From Pleurocapsales cyanobacterium LEGE 06147 (GTDB lineage: Bacteria; Cyanobacteriota; Cyanobacteriia; Cyanobacteriales; Xenococcaceae), in NCBI GenBank assembly GCA_015207585.1, contig JADEWQ010000054.1:1-35733 (forward strand): DNA of 35,733 nucleotides, given 5' to 3'. The translations under genes and the position numbers were made by a program. Every line of letters starts with the position of its first letter. The stretch's first letter is position 1. The notes under the pieces were generated by a model. It was not told where the DNA came from. It saw only the letters and a program-made list of their open reading frames with translations, and did no database searches. Shown here piece by piece: positions 23,765 to 32,194 of this stretch.

Positions 23765-25318
23765 ATGCTTGCCAGAGTTTGGAGTGCTGCCATTGTCGGC
23801 ATTGATGCTGTCAAAGTTGGTGTAGAGGTAGATGTCTCTGGCGGATTACCCAATATCGTCGTCGTTGGCTTACCCGATACAGCCGTACAGGAATCGAGAG
23901 AACGAGTGAAAGCGGCATTAAAAAATGCTGGTTTTGCTTTTCCGGTACGCAAGATTGTAATTAATCTGACCCCTGCTGACTTGCGCAAAGAAGGACCGAG
24001 TTTCGATCTACCCATTAGTGTTGGCATTTTAGCTGCTTCCGAACAGCTAGATGCGCAGTTATTGGGAGATTATTTGTTTTTAGGAGAAGTTTCTTTAGAT
24101 GGAAGTCTGCGTCCCGTAGCCGGAGTATTACCCATTGCCGCAGCAGCCAAAAACTTAGGCATTGTCGGTTTGGTAGTTCCGGCAGATAATGCTCGAGAAG
24201 CAGCAGTAGTGAAAGATATTTCTGTATATGGATTCAAGCATTTAGAAGAAGTAGCAGACTTTCTCGCTCGACCAGAAAAATACAAACCCGTAGAATTGAA
24301 TGCTCAAAAAAAATTAGAGCGGTGCGGCAGCACCTGCTACGCAGGATCGCTTCCTAAATATGCAGATTTAAAAGATGTTAAAGGACAAGCTCATGCCCGT
24401 CGTGCCTTGGAAATTGCGGCAGCAGGAGGACATAATTTAATCTTCGTCGGACCTCCAGGTAGTGGCAAAACCATGCTTGCCAGACGCTTACCGGGGATTC
24501 TTCCCCCTCTGTCATTCCCCGAAGCACTGCAAGTGTCTCAAATTCACTCCGTCGCTGGATTTCTCAAAGACAAAGGTTCTTTAATTACCGAAAGACCTTT
24601 TCGCAGTCCCCATCATTCTGCATCGGGTCCCTCTTTAGTAGGCGGTGGTAGTTTTCCCCGTCCTGGCGAGATATCTTTGGCACACCGAGGAGTGCTGTTT
24701 CTGGATGAATTAACAGAATTCAAACGCAACGTTTTAGAATATCTGCGTCAACCTCTCGAAGATGGTTTCGTTACCATCTCCAGAACTCGTCAATCGGTTG
24801 TCTTTCCCGCCCAATTTACCCTGATAGCCAGTACCAATCCCTGTCCTTGCGGTTATTTCGGCGACCCGATTCAACCCTGCACCTGTTCTCCCAGACAGAG
24901 AGAACAATATTGGGCTAAATTATCGGGTCCTTTGATGGATAGAATCGATTTACAAGTAGCCGTCAATCGCCTCAAACCGGAAGAAATGATCCAACAAAGC
25001 ACGGGAGAAGATTCCCAATCGATTAGAGCAAGAGTTATTGCTGCTCGCGATCGCGCCCTCCAACGCTTCCAAAACGAACCGACAGTTAATTGTAATGCAG
25101 AGATGGACTCCTCTCACCTACGCCATTTCTGTCAACTAGACGACGCGACGCGCAATCTTATCGAAGGAGCAATTCGTAAGTTGGGCTTATCTGCTAGAGC
25201 GATGGACAGAATTCTGAAAGTAGCTCGTACTATTGCCGATCTGGCTGGAGAAGATAGTTTAAAAAGTGTTCATGTTGCGGAGGCAATTCAATATCGCACT
25301 ATTGATAGAATGCAATAG
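23765..25318 (+). CDS. YifB/ComM-family magnesium-chelatase-like AAA ATPase
   Basis: The 517-residue protein has an N-terminal ChlI-fold domain (MLARVWSAAIVGIDA, then INLTPADLRKEGPSFDLP), an AAA module with Walker A GPPGSGKT (229-236) and Walker B VLFLDEL, and the C-terminal Mg_chelatase segment ending with QYRTIDR. In bacteria with natural transformation, ComM is a hexameric helicase that extends branch migration. ATG 23765 is the canonical start; the TTG two codons upstream is not needed. Residues 186-195 (RCGSTCYAGS) are encoded by a 32-bp palindromic element inserted in frame in the linker between the two domains. Because the insertion is in a linker, the protein probably works. Confidence 0.94.
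   Translation: MLARVWSAAIVGIDAVKVGVEVDVSGGLPNIVVVGLPDTAVQESRERVKAALKNAGFAFPVRKIVINLTPADLRKEGPSFDLPISVGILAASEQLDAQLLGDYLFLGEVSLDGSLRPVAGVLPIAAAAKNLGIVGLVVPADNAREAAVVKDISVYGFKHLEEVADFLARPEKYKPVELNAQKKLERCGSTCYAGSLPKYADLKDVKGQAHARRALEIAAAGGHNLIFVGPPGSGKTMLARRLPGILPPLSFPEALQVSQIHSVAGFLKDKGSLITERPFRSPHHSASGPSLVGGGSFPRPGEISLAHRGVLFLDELTEFKRNVLEYLRQPLEDGFVTISRTRQSVVFPAQFTLIASTNPCPCGYFGDPIQPCTCSPRQREQYWAKLSGPLMDRIDLQVAVNRLKPEEMIQQSTGEDSQSIRARVIAARDRALQRFQNEPTVNCNAEMDSSHLRHFCQLDDATRNLIEGAIRKLGLSARAMDRILKVARTIADLAGEDSLKSVHVAEAIQYRTIDRMQ
24319..24350 (+). repeat. Double-hairpin palindromic element inside yifB
   Basis: It begins GCGGTGCGGCAGCACC and ends TGCTACGCAGGATCGC. GGTGC-GGCA-GCACC and CCTGC-TAC-GCAGG form adjacent hairpins. 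At 32 bp it would shift the frame alone; the open frame is kept, so flanking bases changed with it. Confidence 0.85.
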
Positions 25319-25339
25319 TTAGCCCTCGCCACTAGCTTA

Positions 25340-25835
25340 ATACTCATGCCTTACCAGCAGCTTAGAGAACTAACGGCTAAGTTGAGCGGCGGCTAGTGTC
25401 CTTTGCATCACCATCAATATCTCTCGCCCGCCCGCTCCGCTGGTATTGGGAACATAGTAACTATCCTCTTCTCCCTCACCAGTAGCAATAATTTCTATTT
25501 CCTCATTTTTCAACACCATTTCTAATAGAGGATGCCAAAGTAGTATCTAGGATATCAATTATCAGATCTTCTCCTTCTTGTAGAATCAAAGGTACTAATC
25601 TTTCTTCTTCTGCTGCCGTTTCCAAGACAATTTGCAATCCCTGCTGAGTTGGATTGAATTTAACTGCCGTTACTTCGGCTATCGCAGTTTCTATCTGAGC
25701 AACCCATTCTTTTTCGGTCGTTACTGCTTTGGGGCGGTTGTTTACACGAGACAGATCTGCCCAGACTGCCTGCATTCCTAACACCGAAAACAGACCAGCA
25801 AAAATTAGCGATTGCCCAACCCAATTCAGCATCAC
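25340..25835 (-). pseudogene. Stub of a second AMIN-TonB-dependent receptor gene
   Basis: The first 110 residues (25835-25503) are a signal peptide (MMLNWVG..., cleavage near VWA, residue 26) plus an AMIN domain (VTAVKFNPTQQGLQIVLET). A TGA then ends the frame. One frame away, from about 25504 down to 25396, the sequence continues EEIEIIATGEGEED followed by SYYVPNTSGAGG, which is the TonB box and the conserved segment that begins the plug domain. After about 35 further codons it ends in unrelated sequence. The plug and barrel, some 600 residues, are absent. It is the relic of a receptor like the intact one at 15609-18164. Confidence 0.8.
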
Positions 25836-25866
25836 AACTCACACCTAAGTTTACTAAGATTCTTTT

Positions 25867-25960
25867 TTAATTAGCTTACAGGTAAGATGAACGACTTAGG
25901 CGATCGCTAGTTTGCTCAGACGGAATTTTTTGGCAGGCAATCCCGTGGGTTGATGTTAAA
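25867..25960. repeat. Direct repeat copy 1 (94 bp): AraC gene 3' end
   Basis: This copy aligns without gaps to 27360-27453, identical at 78 of 94 positions, with a block of 33 identical bases at its end. On the minus strand it encodes FNINPRDCLPKNSV and a stop, the last residues of the AraC regulator at 27409. It lies 32 bp upstream of the receptor stub. Confidence 0.85.
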
Positions 25961-25968
25961 CAGAATCT

Positions 25969-26288
25969 TTAATTTTCAGACAGTTTTTTCAAAATTTCTG
26001 TTAACTGCTCTTGCTGTCGGGCAGACTGCTTCTGAATTTCTATCATCTGTTGTTGTTGGTTAGTAAGCTGAGTTTGTCGATTATCTAAATTTTCAATCAA
26101 TTCGTAGGTTCTAGCTTGATGAGTAGTAAGCTGACTCATCTTTTCGGTCAAGTCTCGCATTAGCCCATACATGGTGTCGCTTTGCTTCGCACTCGCGTAA
26201 CGAGACCGCGTTTCATCTCTGCGATATCTGAAGTTAATGCCTGTATCGCTTTGGCATTGGATTCTATTAAATTTTCTAAGTCGGTCAT
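25969..26288 (-). pseudogene. Small coiled-coil protein gene, broken by a palindromic repeat
   Basis: Two frames join into one small coiled-coil protein. From ATG 26288 the first part reads MTDLENLIESNAKAIQALTS and continues DIAEMKRG. The second part, MYGLMRDLTEKMSQLTTHQ and onward to 25969, is rich in Gln/Leu heptads (RTYELIENLDNRQTQL, QQQQMIEIQKQSARQQEQ). Between them at 26176-26209 lies a palindromic sequence, and the frame shifts there. Similar short coiled-coil genes sit near Uma2 and Rpn genes in cyanobacteria; the function is unknown. A translated product of 67 residues from 26172 remains possible. Confidence 0.6.
26176..26209 (-). repeat. Palindromic element breaking the coiled-coil gene
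   Basis: Read on the minus strand it starts GCGGTCTCGTTACGCGAG and continues TGCGAAGCAAAGCGAC: a CTCG/CGAG hairpin and a TGC-GAA-GCA hairpin. It begins with the same GCGGT as the 32-bp elements and is similar in length, but its hairpin sequences differ. Confidence 0.6.
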
Positions 26289-26481
26289 GATGATATGAAG
26301 AAAAATGATATTAAAAAAAATATTCAGCCTATTTCCAGTTTATTTTTCCAGTTTATTCTGGTCTGTTTACTCTCTACGTTCGCTAATTATGCTCAAACGG
26401 ATCGCGCCTTGCAGTAATGAAAAATGAAAAAACTTTGATTCAGTGAATTATGTCAAATTGTAATTACTTGCTTATATTAAT

Positions 26482-27282
26482 CAGGTACACCACAAACTAA
26501 CGTCGAAGTCTTGAAAACTGAGTTAAGTATTGAACCAATTCGTGCTGATTACGTGACCTTTTTGCAACTAACTGGACGCATTTTACACTTAGAATTTCAA
26601 ACCAAACTGGAATCTACACCGCCATTACCTCTGCGGATGCTTGATTACTGGGTGCGGTTGTATCGGTTATATCGTCTACCAGTTACCCAAGTTGTAGTTT
26701 TATTGCTTCCCCCTGCACCCCTAACAGTCATCGAAACAGCTTTTACCGTCGAAAATACCTGTCGAAAATACCTCTCATCAATATCGTGTCATTCGTCTCT
26801 GGGAAGAAAATTCCGAACTATTCCTTAATGACGAAGCTTTATTACCATTAGCACCATTAACAGCAACAACTCAACCTCAAACTTTATTGCAACAAGTGGT
26901 AGATAAAGTAGATCGAGTTGAAGCCCAAAAACGAGCAGAAATCTCTATCTATACTCAAATCCTCGCAGGATTAAAATATAAAAAGGATTTAATTCAGCAA
27001 CTATTTCGGGAGGGAATGATGCGCGAGTCAGTAATTTATCAGGAAATCCTAGCTGAAGGTGAACAGAAAGGAAGGCAAGAAGGAGAACAACGAGGAAGAA
27101 AAGAAGAAGCCAGATCGCTTGTTCTCCGTCAATTAACTCGACGGATAGGGGAATTACCCCAAGAAATGCGCTCGCGCGTTGCCAATCTACCTCTAAAACA
27201 ATTAGAAAATCTCGGTGAAGCTTTGCTTGATTTTACCAGTATGAGCGATCTACAGGCTTGGCTAGAAGAGCTTGGGAATTAA
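26482..27282 (+). pseudogene. Rpn-family (PD-(D/E)XK) nuclease gene, truncated and frameshifted
   Basis: The two frames together read as an Rpn/YhgA-type nuclease. GTPQTNVEVLKTELSIEPIR precedes ADYVTFLQ and RILHLEFQT with the catalytic Glu, then MLDYWVRLYRLYR. In the second frame come YRVIRLWEENSELFLN, MRESVIYQEILAEGEQKGRQ and the C-terminal LRQLTRRIGELP and GEALLDF. The start and roughly 40 N-terminal residues are missing. The frame change at 26761 is explained exactly by a tandem duplication of the 13 bp GTCGAAAATACCT (26748-26760 and 26761-26773). Removing one copy restores ENTSHQYRVIRLW. These proteins promote RecA-independent recombination in E. coli. This copy is dead. Confidence 0.85.
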
Positions 27283-27359
27283 AAATTAAAATGGATGCTT
27301 ACGATGCTCTATAATCGCGGAGAGGTAGTTTTAGTATTATTTCCTGATTCTAATCTTTA

Positions 27360-27453
27360 TTAATTAGTGTAAGGGGAAGGTGAACCATAAAAGCGATCGC
27401 CAATTTGCTCAAACAGAATGTTTTGGCAGGCAATCCCGTGGGTTGATGTTAAA
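27360..27453. repeat. Direct repeat copy 2 (94 bp): AraC gene 3' end
   Basis: This is the partner of 25867-25960. It spans the last 14 codons and stop of the AraC pseudogene (FNINPRDCLPKHSV) and 49 bp beyond. Together the two copies bracket a 1.4-kb segment holding the coiled-coil and Rpn genes. Confidence 0.85.
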
Positions 27454-28425
27454 TCGTTTGCTAAATGCCCTGCTGAATGCTGGAAGATTGGTATAGCCAA
27501 CCCTGCGGGCAACTTCTTTCACTGTGCAATCGCCCACTACAAGCTCCTGCCATGCTCGGTTCATGCGGTAGTCATGCAAATAGCCAAACACGGTTATCCC
27601 AAACACCCGGCGAAATTCTTGTTTCAGCGTGTACTCATTCAAGCCTACTAACCTTGCCAGTTCCCCCAAACTAGGAGGATTGTCCAATCGTTGACGCAAA
27701 ATATCTCTAGCATGGTGAACGCGAGCGAGCAAATCGGGCTGCACCGAAGGGCGATAGCCTTCATGCCGTGCCATCTCTGCTGCTACTGCTAGTCCCAGCA
27801 GTTCTAGCGATTTACCCTCTAAAAACAGCCGCTTTGACATTGCCTGGAATCTACACCGTAACATTTGCCGTGCTGCCCATTGCATTGCTGGAGTTGCCGT
27901 CCCAAAGTATTTATAGCGTGGCTGTTCGGGCGATCGCACCCAGGGCTGTAAGGCAGCAGGCAATTCTCCATCTGAGTCGCCAATAACGGAGCGCAACAGA
28001 TCTTTCCGTATTAAAATTTGCACTTCTAAAAAGGGCTGCCGCTCCGATAAATCAAAGGCGGCTTTTGGCATTAACCCACTGCCATAAAGGCAATACTGTC
28101 CCGCCCCAAGCAGGTCGCCATCATTCTCATGAGTTCCTGACAAATGTAGGTGCAACTCTAGGTACTCTTCCGGTTTTTCGGGCTGGGCAGACTGAACGCG
28201 ATCCCGCGAATGCGGGTGCTGCCGCACCGTGTAATTGAAGACGACCCAGGGTCAATTTTAGCCCATCTCGCAGATGAATTGTGCGCCAATAGCCCCGTCC
28301 CATGATGGGTGGGAAGTTACCCATAAAGTCTCGAGCATCCTCTGGACGGGATGATAGGTTGGCTCAACAGCGGTCATTTCATCAAATAATTCGTCGTAGG
28401 CTGATTGAGAAATGGAGATAGTCAT
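27409..28425 (-). pseudogene. AraC-family regulator of the second siderophore module, frameshifted twice
   Basis: From ATG 28425 the sequence starts MTISISQSAYDELFDEM, like the intact AraC protein at 19287. It changes frame near 28365 to continue ARDFMGNFPPIMGRGYWRTI and HLRDGLKLTLGRLQLH. It changes frame again at the palindromic element 28198-28230, and then runs open to 27409 with GQYCLYGSGLMP and a complete helix-turn-helix pair (LDNPPSLGELARLVGLNEYT, TVKEVARRVGYTNLPAFSRA). Without the element the QLH and DRVQSAQPEK parts would adjoin. A GTG-started 272-residue piece survives from 28227. It would have governed the receptor whose stub is at 25340-25835. Confidence 0.85.
28198..28230 (-). 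repeat. Double-hairpin palindromic element disrupting the AraC gene
   Basis: On the minus strand it begins ACGGTGCGGCAGCACC and ends CGCATTCGCGGGATCGC, 33 bp. Its first 15 shared bases, CGGTGCGGCAGCACC, are the same as those of the copy in yifB. About 25 bp appear to be inserted next to a GATCGC that was already present, and 25 is not a multiple of three. Confidence 0.85.
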
Positions 28426-28664
28426 AGCAGCAGGTCAATTAAAGCAAAAACTTAATACAAAATATCTCATTAAGCTTGCTTAGTTCTGAATGGCGATTTC
28501 ATTTGATGTTATTTAACTGATGGAATAATTTTTAAATTTCAGCGATCGCTCAAATTTTTTAGACCCAAAATATATTTATATTTCTGACATGGTCTAGTCT
28601 TAATAAAGAAATTGGTGGTATTATCTCTTTTTTAGTTTCTGTTGAATCGCTCGCCTCTTTTACT

Positions 28665-28679
28665 TGATATCGATTATCA
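28665..28679. promoter_or_regulatory. Zur box upstream of the COG0523 gene
   Basis: TGATATCGATTATCA matches the two boxes at 1170 and 1747 at all outer positions except one (TGATAT instead of TGATAA). It ends 28 bp before the start codon. A further TTATCATTATC overlap continues the pattern to 28684. Confidence 0.75.
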
Positions 28680-28707
28680 TTATCTAAAGAGTTAGGGTAT
28701 TCAAGTT

Positions 28708-29682
28708 ATGGTGGCGATAGAGACAGCAAAAAATTCCGTACCCGTTACCGTTCTGACTGGTTATCTCGGCGCGGGAAAAACCACTCTCCTCAATCGCATA
28801 CTTACCTACGAACATGGTAAGAAGGTGGCGGTAATTGTCAATGAATTTGGCGAAGTAGGTATTGATAATCAATTGGTTATCGATGCCGATGAAGAAATTT
28901 TCGAGATGAACAATGGCTGCATCTGTTGTACTGTTCGCGGCGATTTGATTCGTATTATCGGCAATTTAATGAAGCGACGCAATAAGTTCGACCATTTGTT
29001 GATTGAAACCACTGGACTGGCAGATCCCGCCCCCGTAATTCAAACCTTTTTCGTAGATGAAGATCTGCAGGGGCAAATGTCTTTAGATGCAGTAGTAACA
29101 GTAGTTGATGCCAAACACATCCATCAGCATTGGGAAGCCGATGAAGCTCAAGAACAGATCGCTTTTGCCGATGTAATCTTGCTTAACAAAACGGATTTAG
29201 TCGCTTCAGAAGAACTGGACGAACTAGAAAAACGAATACGAGGAATGAATGCGATGGCAAAAATTCATCGCACCCAAAACGCTGAATTAGATCTTAATGC
29301 CATTTTGGGAGTACGAGCATTCGACCTCAATCGCGCATTGGAAGTTGACCCCAACTTTCTCAAAGAAGATGCTCACGAACACGACGAATCCGTTTATTCC
29401 ATAGCGCTCGTCGAGTCTGGGGCTGTAGACGGACAAAAACTAAATAGCTGGTTGAGCGAACTATTGCGTACCAAAGGTCCCGATATTTTCCGCATGAAAG
29501 GTATTTTAAACATTGCCGGAGAAGATTGGCGGTTTGTTTTTCAGGGAGTGCACATGCTGTTTGACGGCAAACCCGATCGCCCTTGGAAAACTGGAGAAAC
29601 TCGTAAAAACGAGCTGGTATTTATCGGTCGTAATTTAGATGAAGCTAAACTGAAAGAGGATTTTCGAGCATGTTTAGTATAG
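28708..29682 (+). CDS. COG0523-type GTPase (CobW/ZNG1 family), Zur-controlled
   Basis: This 324-residue P-loop GTPase has Walker A GYLGAGKTT (18-26), the metal-binding CxCC motif Cys71-Ile-Cys73-Cys74, the switch region ETTGLADPAP, the G4 motif NKTD and a CobW_C domain (about 235-320). COG0523 proteins deliver metals to client enzymes; those under Zur control are linked to zinc. A single His-containing loop (HEHDE) is near residue 235. The Zur box upstream and the overlap with the WD40 gene downstream (ATG inside this gene's last codons) show a two-gene zinc-starvation operon. Confidence 0.93.
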   Translation: MVAIETAKNSVPVTVLTGYLGAGKTTLLNRILTYEHGKKVAVIVNEFGEVGIDNQLVIDADEEIFEMNNGCICCTVRGDLIRIIGNLMKRRNKFDHLLIETTGLADPAPVIQTFFVDEDLQGQMSLDAVVTVVDAKHIHQHWEADEAQEQIAFADVILLNKTDLVASEELDELEKRIRGMNAMAKIHRTQNAELDLNAILGVRAFDLNRALEVDPNFLKEDAHEHDESVYSIALVESGAVDGQKLNSWLSELLRTKGPDIFRMKGILNIAGEDWRFVFQGVHMLFDGKPDRPWKTGETRKNELVFIGRNLDEAKLKEDFRACLV

Positions 29683-30731
29683 ATGCACGAAGCAAACTAT
29701 TATTTCAGCAACAGTGGCAGGGAATGCTCTCGGAATATGTAACCCGTGTAGCCTGGTCTCCTGATGGTATATTGGTTGCTAGTTCGGCTGCTGGAGAAGT
29801 AGTTGTATGGCAAGAAAATTCTCTGGCTACTCTCTTGCCACCTACTGACCAATCGATAGACTGTCTTGCTTTTTCTGTCGACGGACAGTTTTTAGCAGCA
29901 GGGGGACAAGATGGCAAGGTGAGAGTATGGAAATTTAAGGAAAAACCAGAACTCATTGCTACTCTAGATAATGCTCCCAAATGGGTCGATCGCCTGAGTT
30001 GGAATCCTACTAAAAATCAGTTAGCCTATAGTTTTGGGCGTTCCGTTCAGATTTGGGATGCCGAAACTCAAAGGGTAATTGCTACCTTGCCTTTTATGGA
30101 TTCTTCTATATTATGCATGTCCTGGCGACCCAATGGGCAGTCTTTAGCTATTGCTGGCAATAAAGGGGCTAAGATTTGGGATGCAACTAATTGGGATGAT
30201 GACCCTTATGTAATGGATATGCCTGCAGCTAGTATTGCGATCGCTTGGTCTGAGGATGGTAAATATATAGCTTCTGGCAATCTGGATAACACCATCACAG
30301 TCTTAGAATGGGGAAATCCCAATCCCTGGGTAATGCGGGGTTTTCCTGGCAAAATTCGCAATTTAGCTTGGTCGCGATCTTTTAACAACAATGCACCACT
30401 TTTAGCCGCTTCCAGTGTAGAAGGAATTGCCGTCTGGAAGAAAGAAGCTAAAGAGATAGATGGTTGGAATGCTCGCGTGTTAACGTTACACGATGGGGTA
30501 ATTGAGGGTCTAGCTTTTCAACCCAATAGTCTTTTGCTTGCTTCTGCTGCTGATGACGGCTGGCTTTGCCTGTGGGAAAAAGCCAAGCAAGTGGGACAAA
30601 TTCTAGATGAGGTACCAGAAGGCTTTTCCTGCCTAGCTTGGCATCCCCAAGGAAAGCAACTAGCGGCTGGAGGTCAGCAGGGAGAATTATTAGTATGGAC
30701 AGAATCTAAGCGCGGTAAAGGATTTGGCTAG
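29670..30731 (+). CDS. WD40-repeat protein encoded with the COG0523 GTPase
   Basis: The 353-residue protein is composed of WD40-type blades. Examples are VTRVAWSPDGILVASSAAGE with VVVW, CLAFSVDGQFLAAGGQDGKV with RVW, IAIAWSEDGKYIASGNLDNT, and the final CLAWHPQGKQLAAGGQQGEL with LVW. About seven blades would close a propeller, a scaffold for protein-protein contact. There is no signal peptide or membrane span. The ATG overlaps the last 13 bp of the GTPase gene, so translation is coupled and expression should follow the upstream Zur box. A role as partner of the GTPase or its client is inferred from position only. Confidence 0.9.
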   Translation: MFSIDARSKLLFQQQWQGMLSEYVTRVAWSPDGILVASSAAGEVVVWQENSLATLLPPTDQSIDCLAFSVDGQFLAAGGQDGKVRVWKFKEKPELIATLDNAPKWVDRLSWNPTKNQLAYSFGRSVQIWDAETQRVIATLPFMDSSILCMSWRPNGQSLAIAGNKGAKIWDATNWDDDPYVMDMPAASIAIAWSEDGKYIASGNLDNTITVLEWGNPNPWVMRGFPGKIRNLAWSRSFNNNAPLLAASSVEGIAVWKKEAKEIDGWNARVLTLHDGVIEGLAFQPNSLLLASAADDGWLCLWEKAKQVGQILDEVPEGFSCLAWHPQGKQLAAGGQQGELLVWTESKRGKGFG

Positions 30732-30791
30732 GCTAGTAACGCTATGCGGAAGTAAAAAAAGTTTATAAACCTCATTTAAGTTGAGAAGTAG

Positions 30792-30811
30792 GGACGTAGC
30801 ATGCTACGTCC
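30792..30811. repeat. Perfect 20-bp palindrome
   Basis: GGACGTAGCATGCTACGTCC is fully self-complementary and lies in the spacer between the WD40 and second GTPase genes. It is preceded by GTAG, a pattern common in cyanobacterial intergenic repeats. Confidence 0.7.
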
Positions 30812-30914
30812 GTACAAAGTTCAATTTTCTCTGACTTAAAAATACTTAGTGTCTTGCAGGGCTATTTCATTCTTCCATAATTCACCAAGAAATGAATTTC
30901 TTAGCTTAAAGTTA

Positions 30915-30934
30915 AAGTCCGTTGAAACGGACTT
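30915..30934. repeat. Short hairpin AAGTCCGTT-GA-AACGGACTT
   Basis: Nine-base arms pair perfectly around two bases, 67 bp before the second GTPase gene. It could be an intergenic repeat or a transcript hairpin; no T run follows. Confidence 0.6.
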
Positions 30935-31001
30935 AGGCTATCAGACAGAGAATTTATTCTCTGGCTCTTGAGAACTCGATTTGTTAAATTTTAAGAAAAC
31001 T

Positions 31002-32030
31002 ATGAACATCTCTTCTTCAGTTTCAATGCCAGAAATCCCCAAGCGAGGATTACCCGTAACGATTATTACTGGCTTTCTTGGTAGTGGCAAAACTACTTTA
31101 CTCAATCAAATTCTGCAAAACAATGAAAATTTAAAAGTAGCAGTTTTAGTCAATGAATTTGGCGATATCAATATAGATTCTCAACTTTTGGTTTCCTACG
31201 AAGAGGACATGGTAGAGTTAAGTAACGGTTGTATCTGCTGCACTATCAATGAAGGTTTAGTTGAAGCTGTCTACCGTATTTTAGAACGAGAAGACAAGGT
31301 AGATTATCTAGTAATTGAAACTACTGGCGTTGCCGATCCACTACCTATAATTCTGACTTTTATTGGTTCGGAGTTTAGAGATTTAACTCGTCTCGATGGC
31401 ATTATCACTGTAGTTGATTCGGAATTGTTTACTTCCAATCATTTTGACAGCGAAGCAGCACTCAGCCAAATTACTTATGCTGATATGGTTTTGCTTAATA
31501 AAACAGATTTGGTTAAGGAACAAAAATTAGCAGAATTAGAAACTTATATCAAATCTGTCAAACAGGGAGCTAGAATTCTACACAGTCAATACAGTCAAGT
31601 TCCTTTACCTTTGCTTTTAGATGTAGGTTTAACTCCGATTGAAAATTATCGTAGAGAGGCTGACAACAACATTACTGACGAAGAACATCACGAACATCAT
31701 CATCACCACGAACATCATTCCCATCATCTAGACACGGATGGCTTTATTTCTCTGTCCTTCCAAAGCGATAAACCCTTTGACGTGTATAAATTTGAAAAGT
31801 TTTTAATCGAACAATTGCCTAATGAAGTCTTTCGAGCAAAAGGCATTGTCTGGTTTAACGGAAGTCAACTACGCCATATTTTTCAACTAAGCGGTCCGAG
31901 ATACGATATGAAATCAGACAATTGGTCGGATTCTCCTTGTAACCAATTAGTCTTTATCGGTCGTCATATAGATACAGAGAAAATCCGTCAGCAATTGAAT
32001 GAGTGCTTGGTTTCTTCAGTAGTAGTTTGA
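31002..32030 (+). CDS. Second COG0523-type GTPase with histidine-rich loop
   Basis: From ATG 31002 the 342 residues show Walker A GFLGSGKTT (24-32), CxCC (Cys77, Cys79, Cys80), ETTGVADPLP, NKTD and a CobW_C domain. Between the GTPase and C-terminal domains, about residues 228-242, is EEHHEHHHHHEHHSHH, a His cluster of 11 in 16 residues typical of metal-storing COG0523 members. Clients could be zinc, nickel or cobalt enzymes; the sequence cannot choose. I see no Zur box directly upstream, so it is either read from the WD40 operon 270 bp away or controlled otherwise. A TTG at 30981 could add seven residues; the ATG is preferred. Confidence 0.92.
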   Translation: MNISSSVSMPEIPKRGLPVTIITGFLGSGKTTLLNQILQNNENLKVAVLVNEFGDINIDSQLLVSYEEDMVELSNGCICCTINEGLVEAVYRILEREDKVDYLVIETTGVADPLPIILTFIGSEFRDLTRLDGIITVVDSELFTSNHFDSEAALSQITYADMVLLNKTDLVKEQKLAELETYIKSVKQGARILHSQYSQVPLPLLLDVGLTPIENYRREADNNITDEEHHEHHHHHEHHSHHLDTDGFISLSFQSDKPFDVYKFEKFLIEQLPNEVFRAKGIVWFNGSQLRHIFQLSGPRYDMKSDNWSDSPCNQLVFIGRHIDTEKIRQQLNECLVSSVVV

Positions 32031-32194
32031 TTTTATTAGGTAGCGTATATATTAAGGTGCTTTTATGCGATCGCACTAGAATTTAAAGCGGGCTAGTAAA
32101 AATTATCAGGTTATCTTTCGTCTCAACACTAGAGACTTTATTTTAAAAATCAGTTAAACTATCTGAAGAACTTTGTAGATGCTAAATTAGCTAG

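Noticed and set aside
27418-27986. Several plus-strand frames of 65-77 codons
   Set aside because: They are shadows of the AraC pseudogene on the minus strand.
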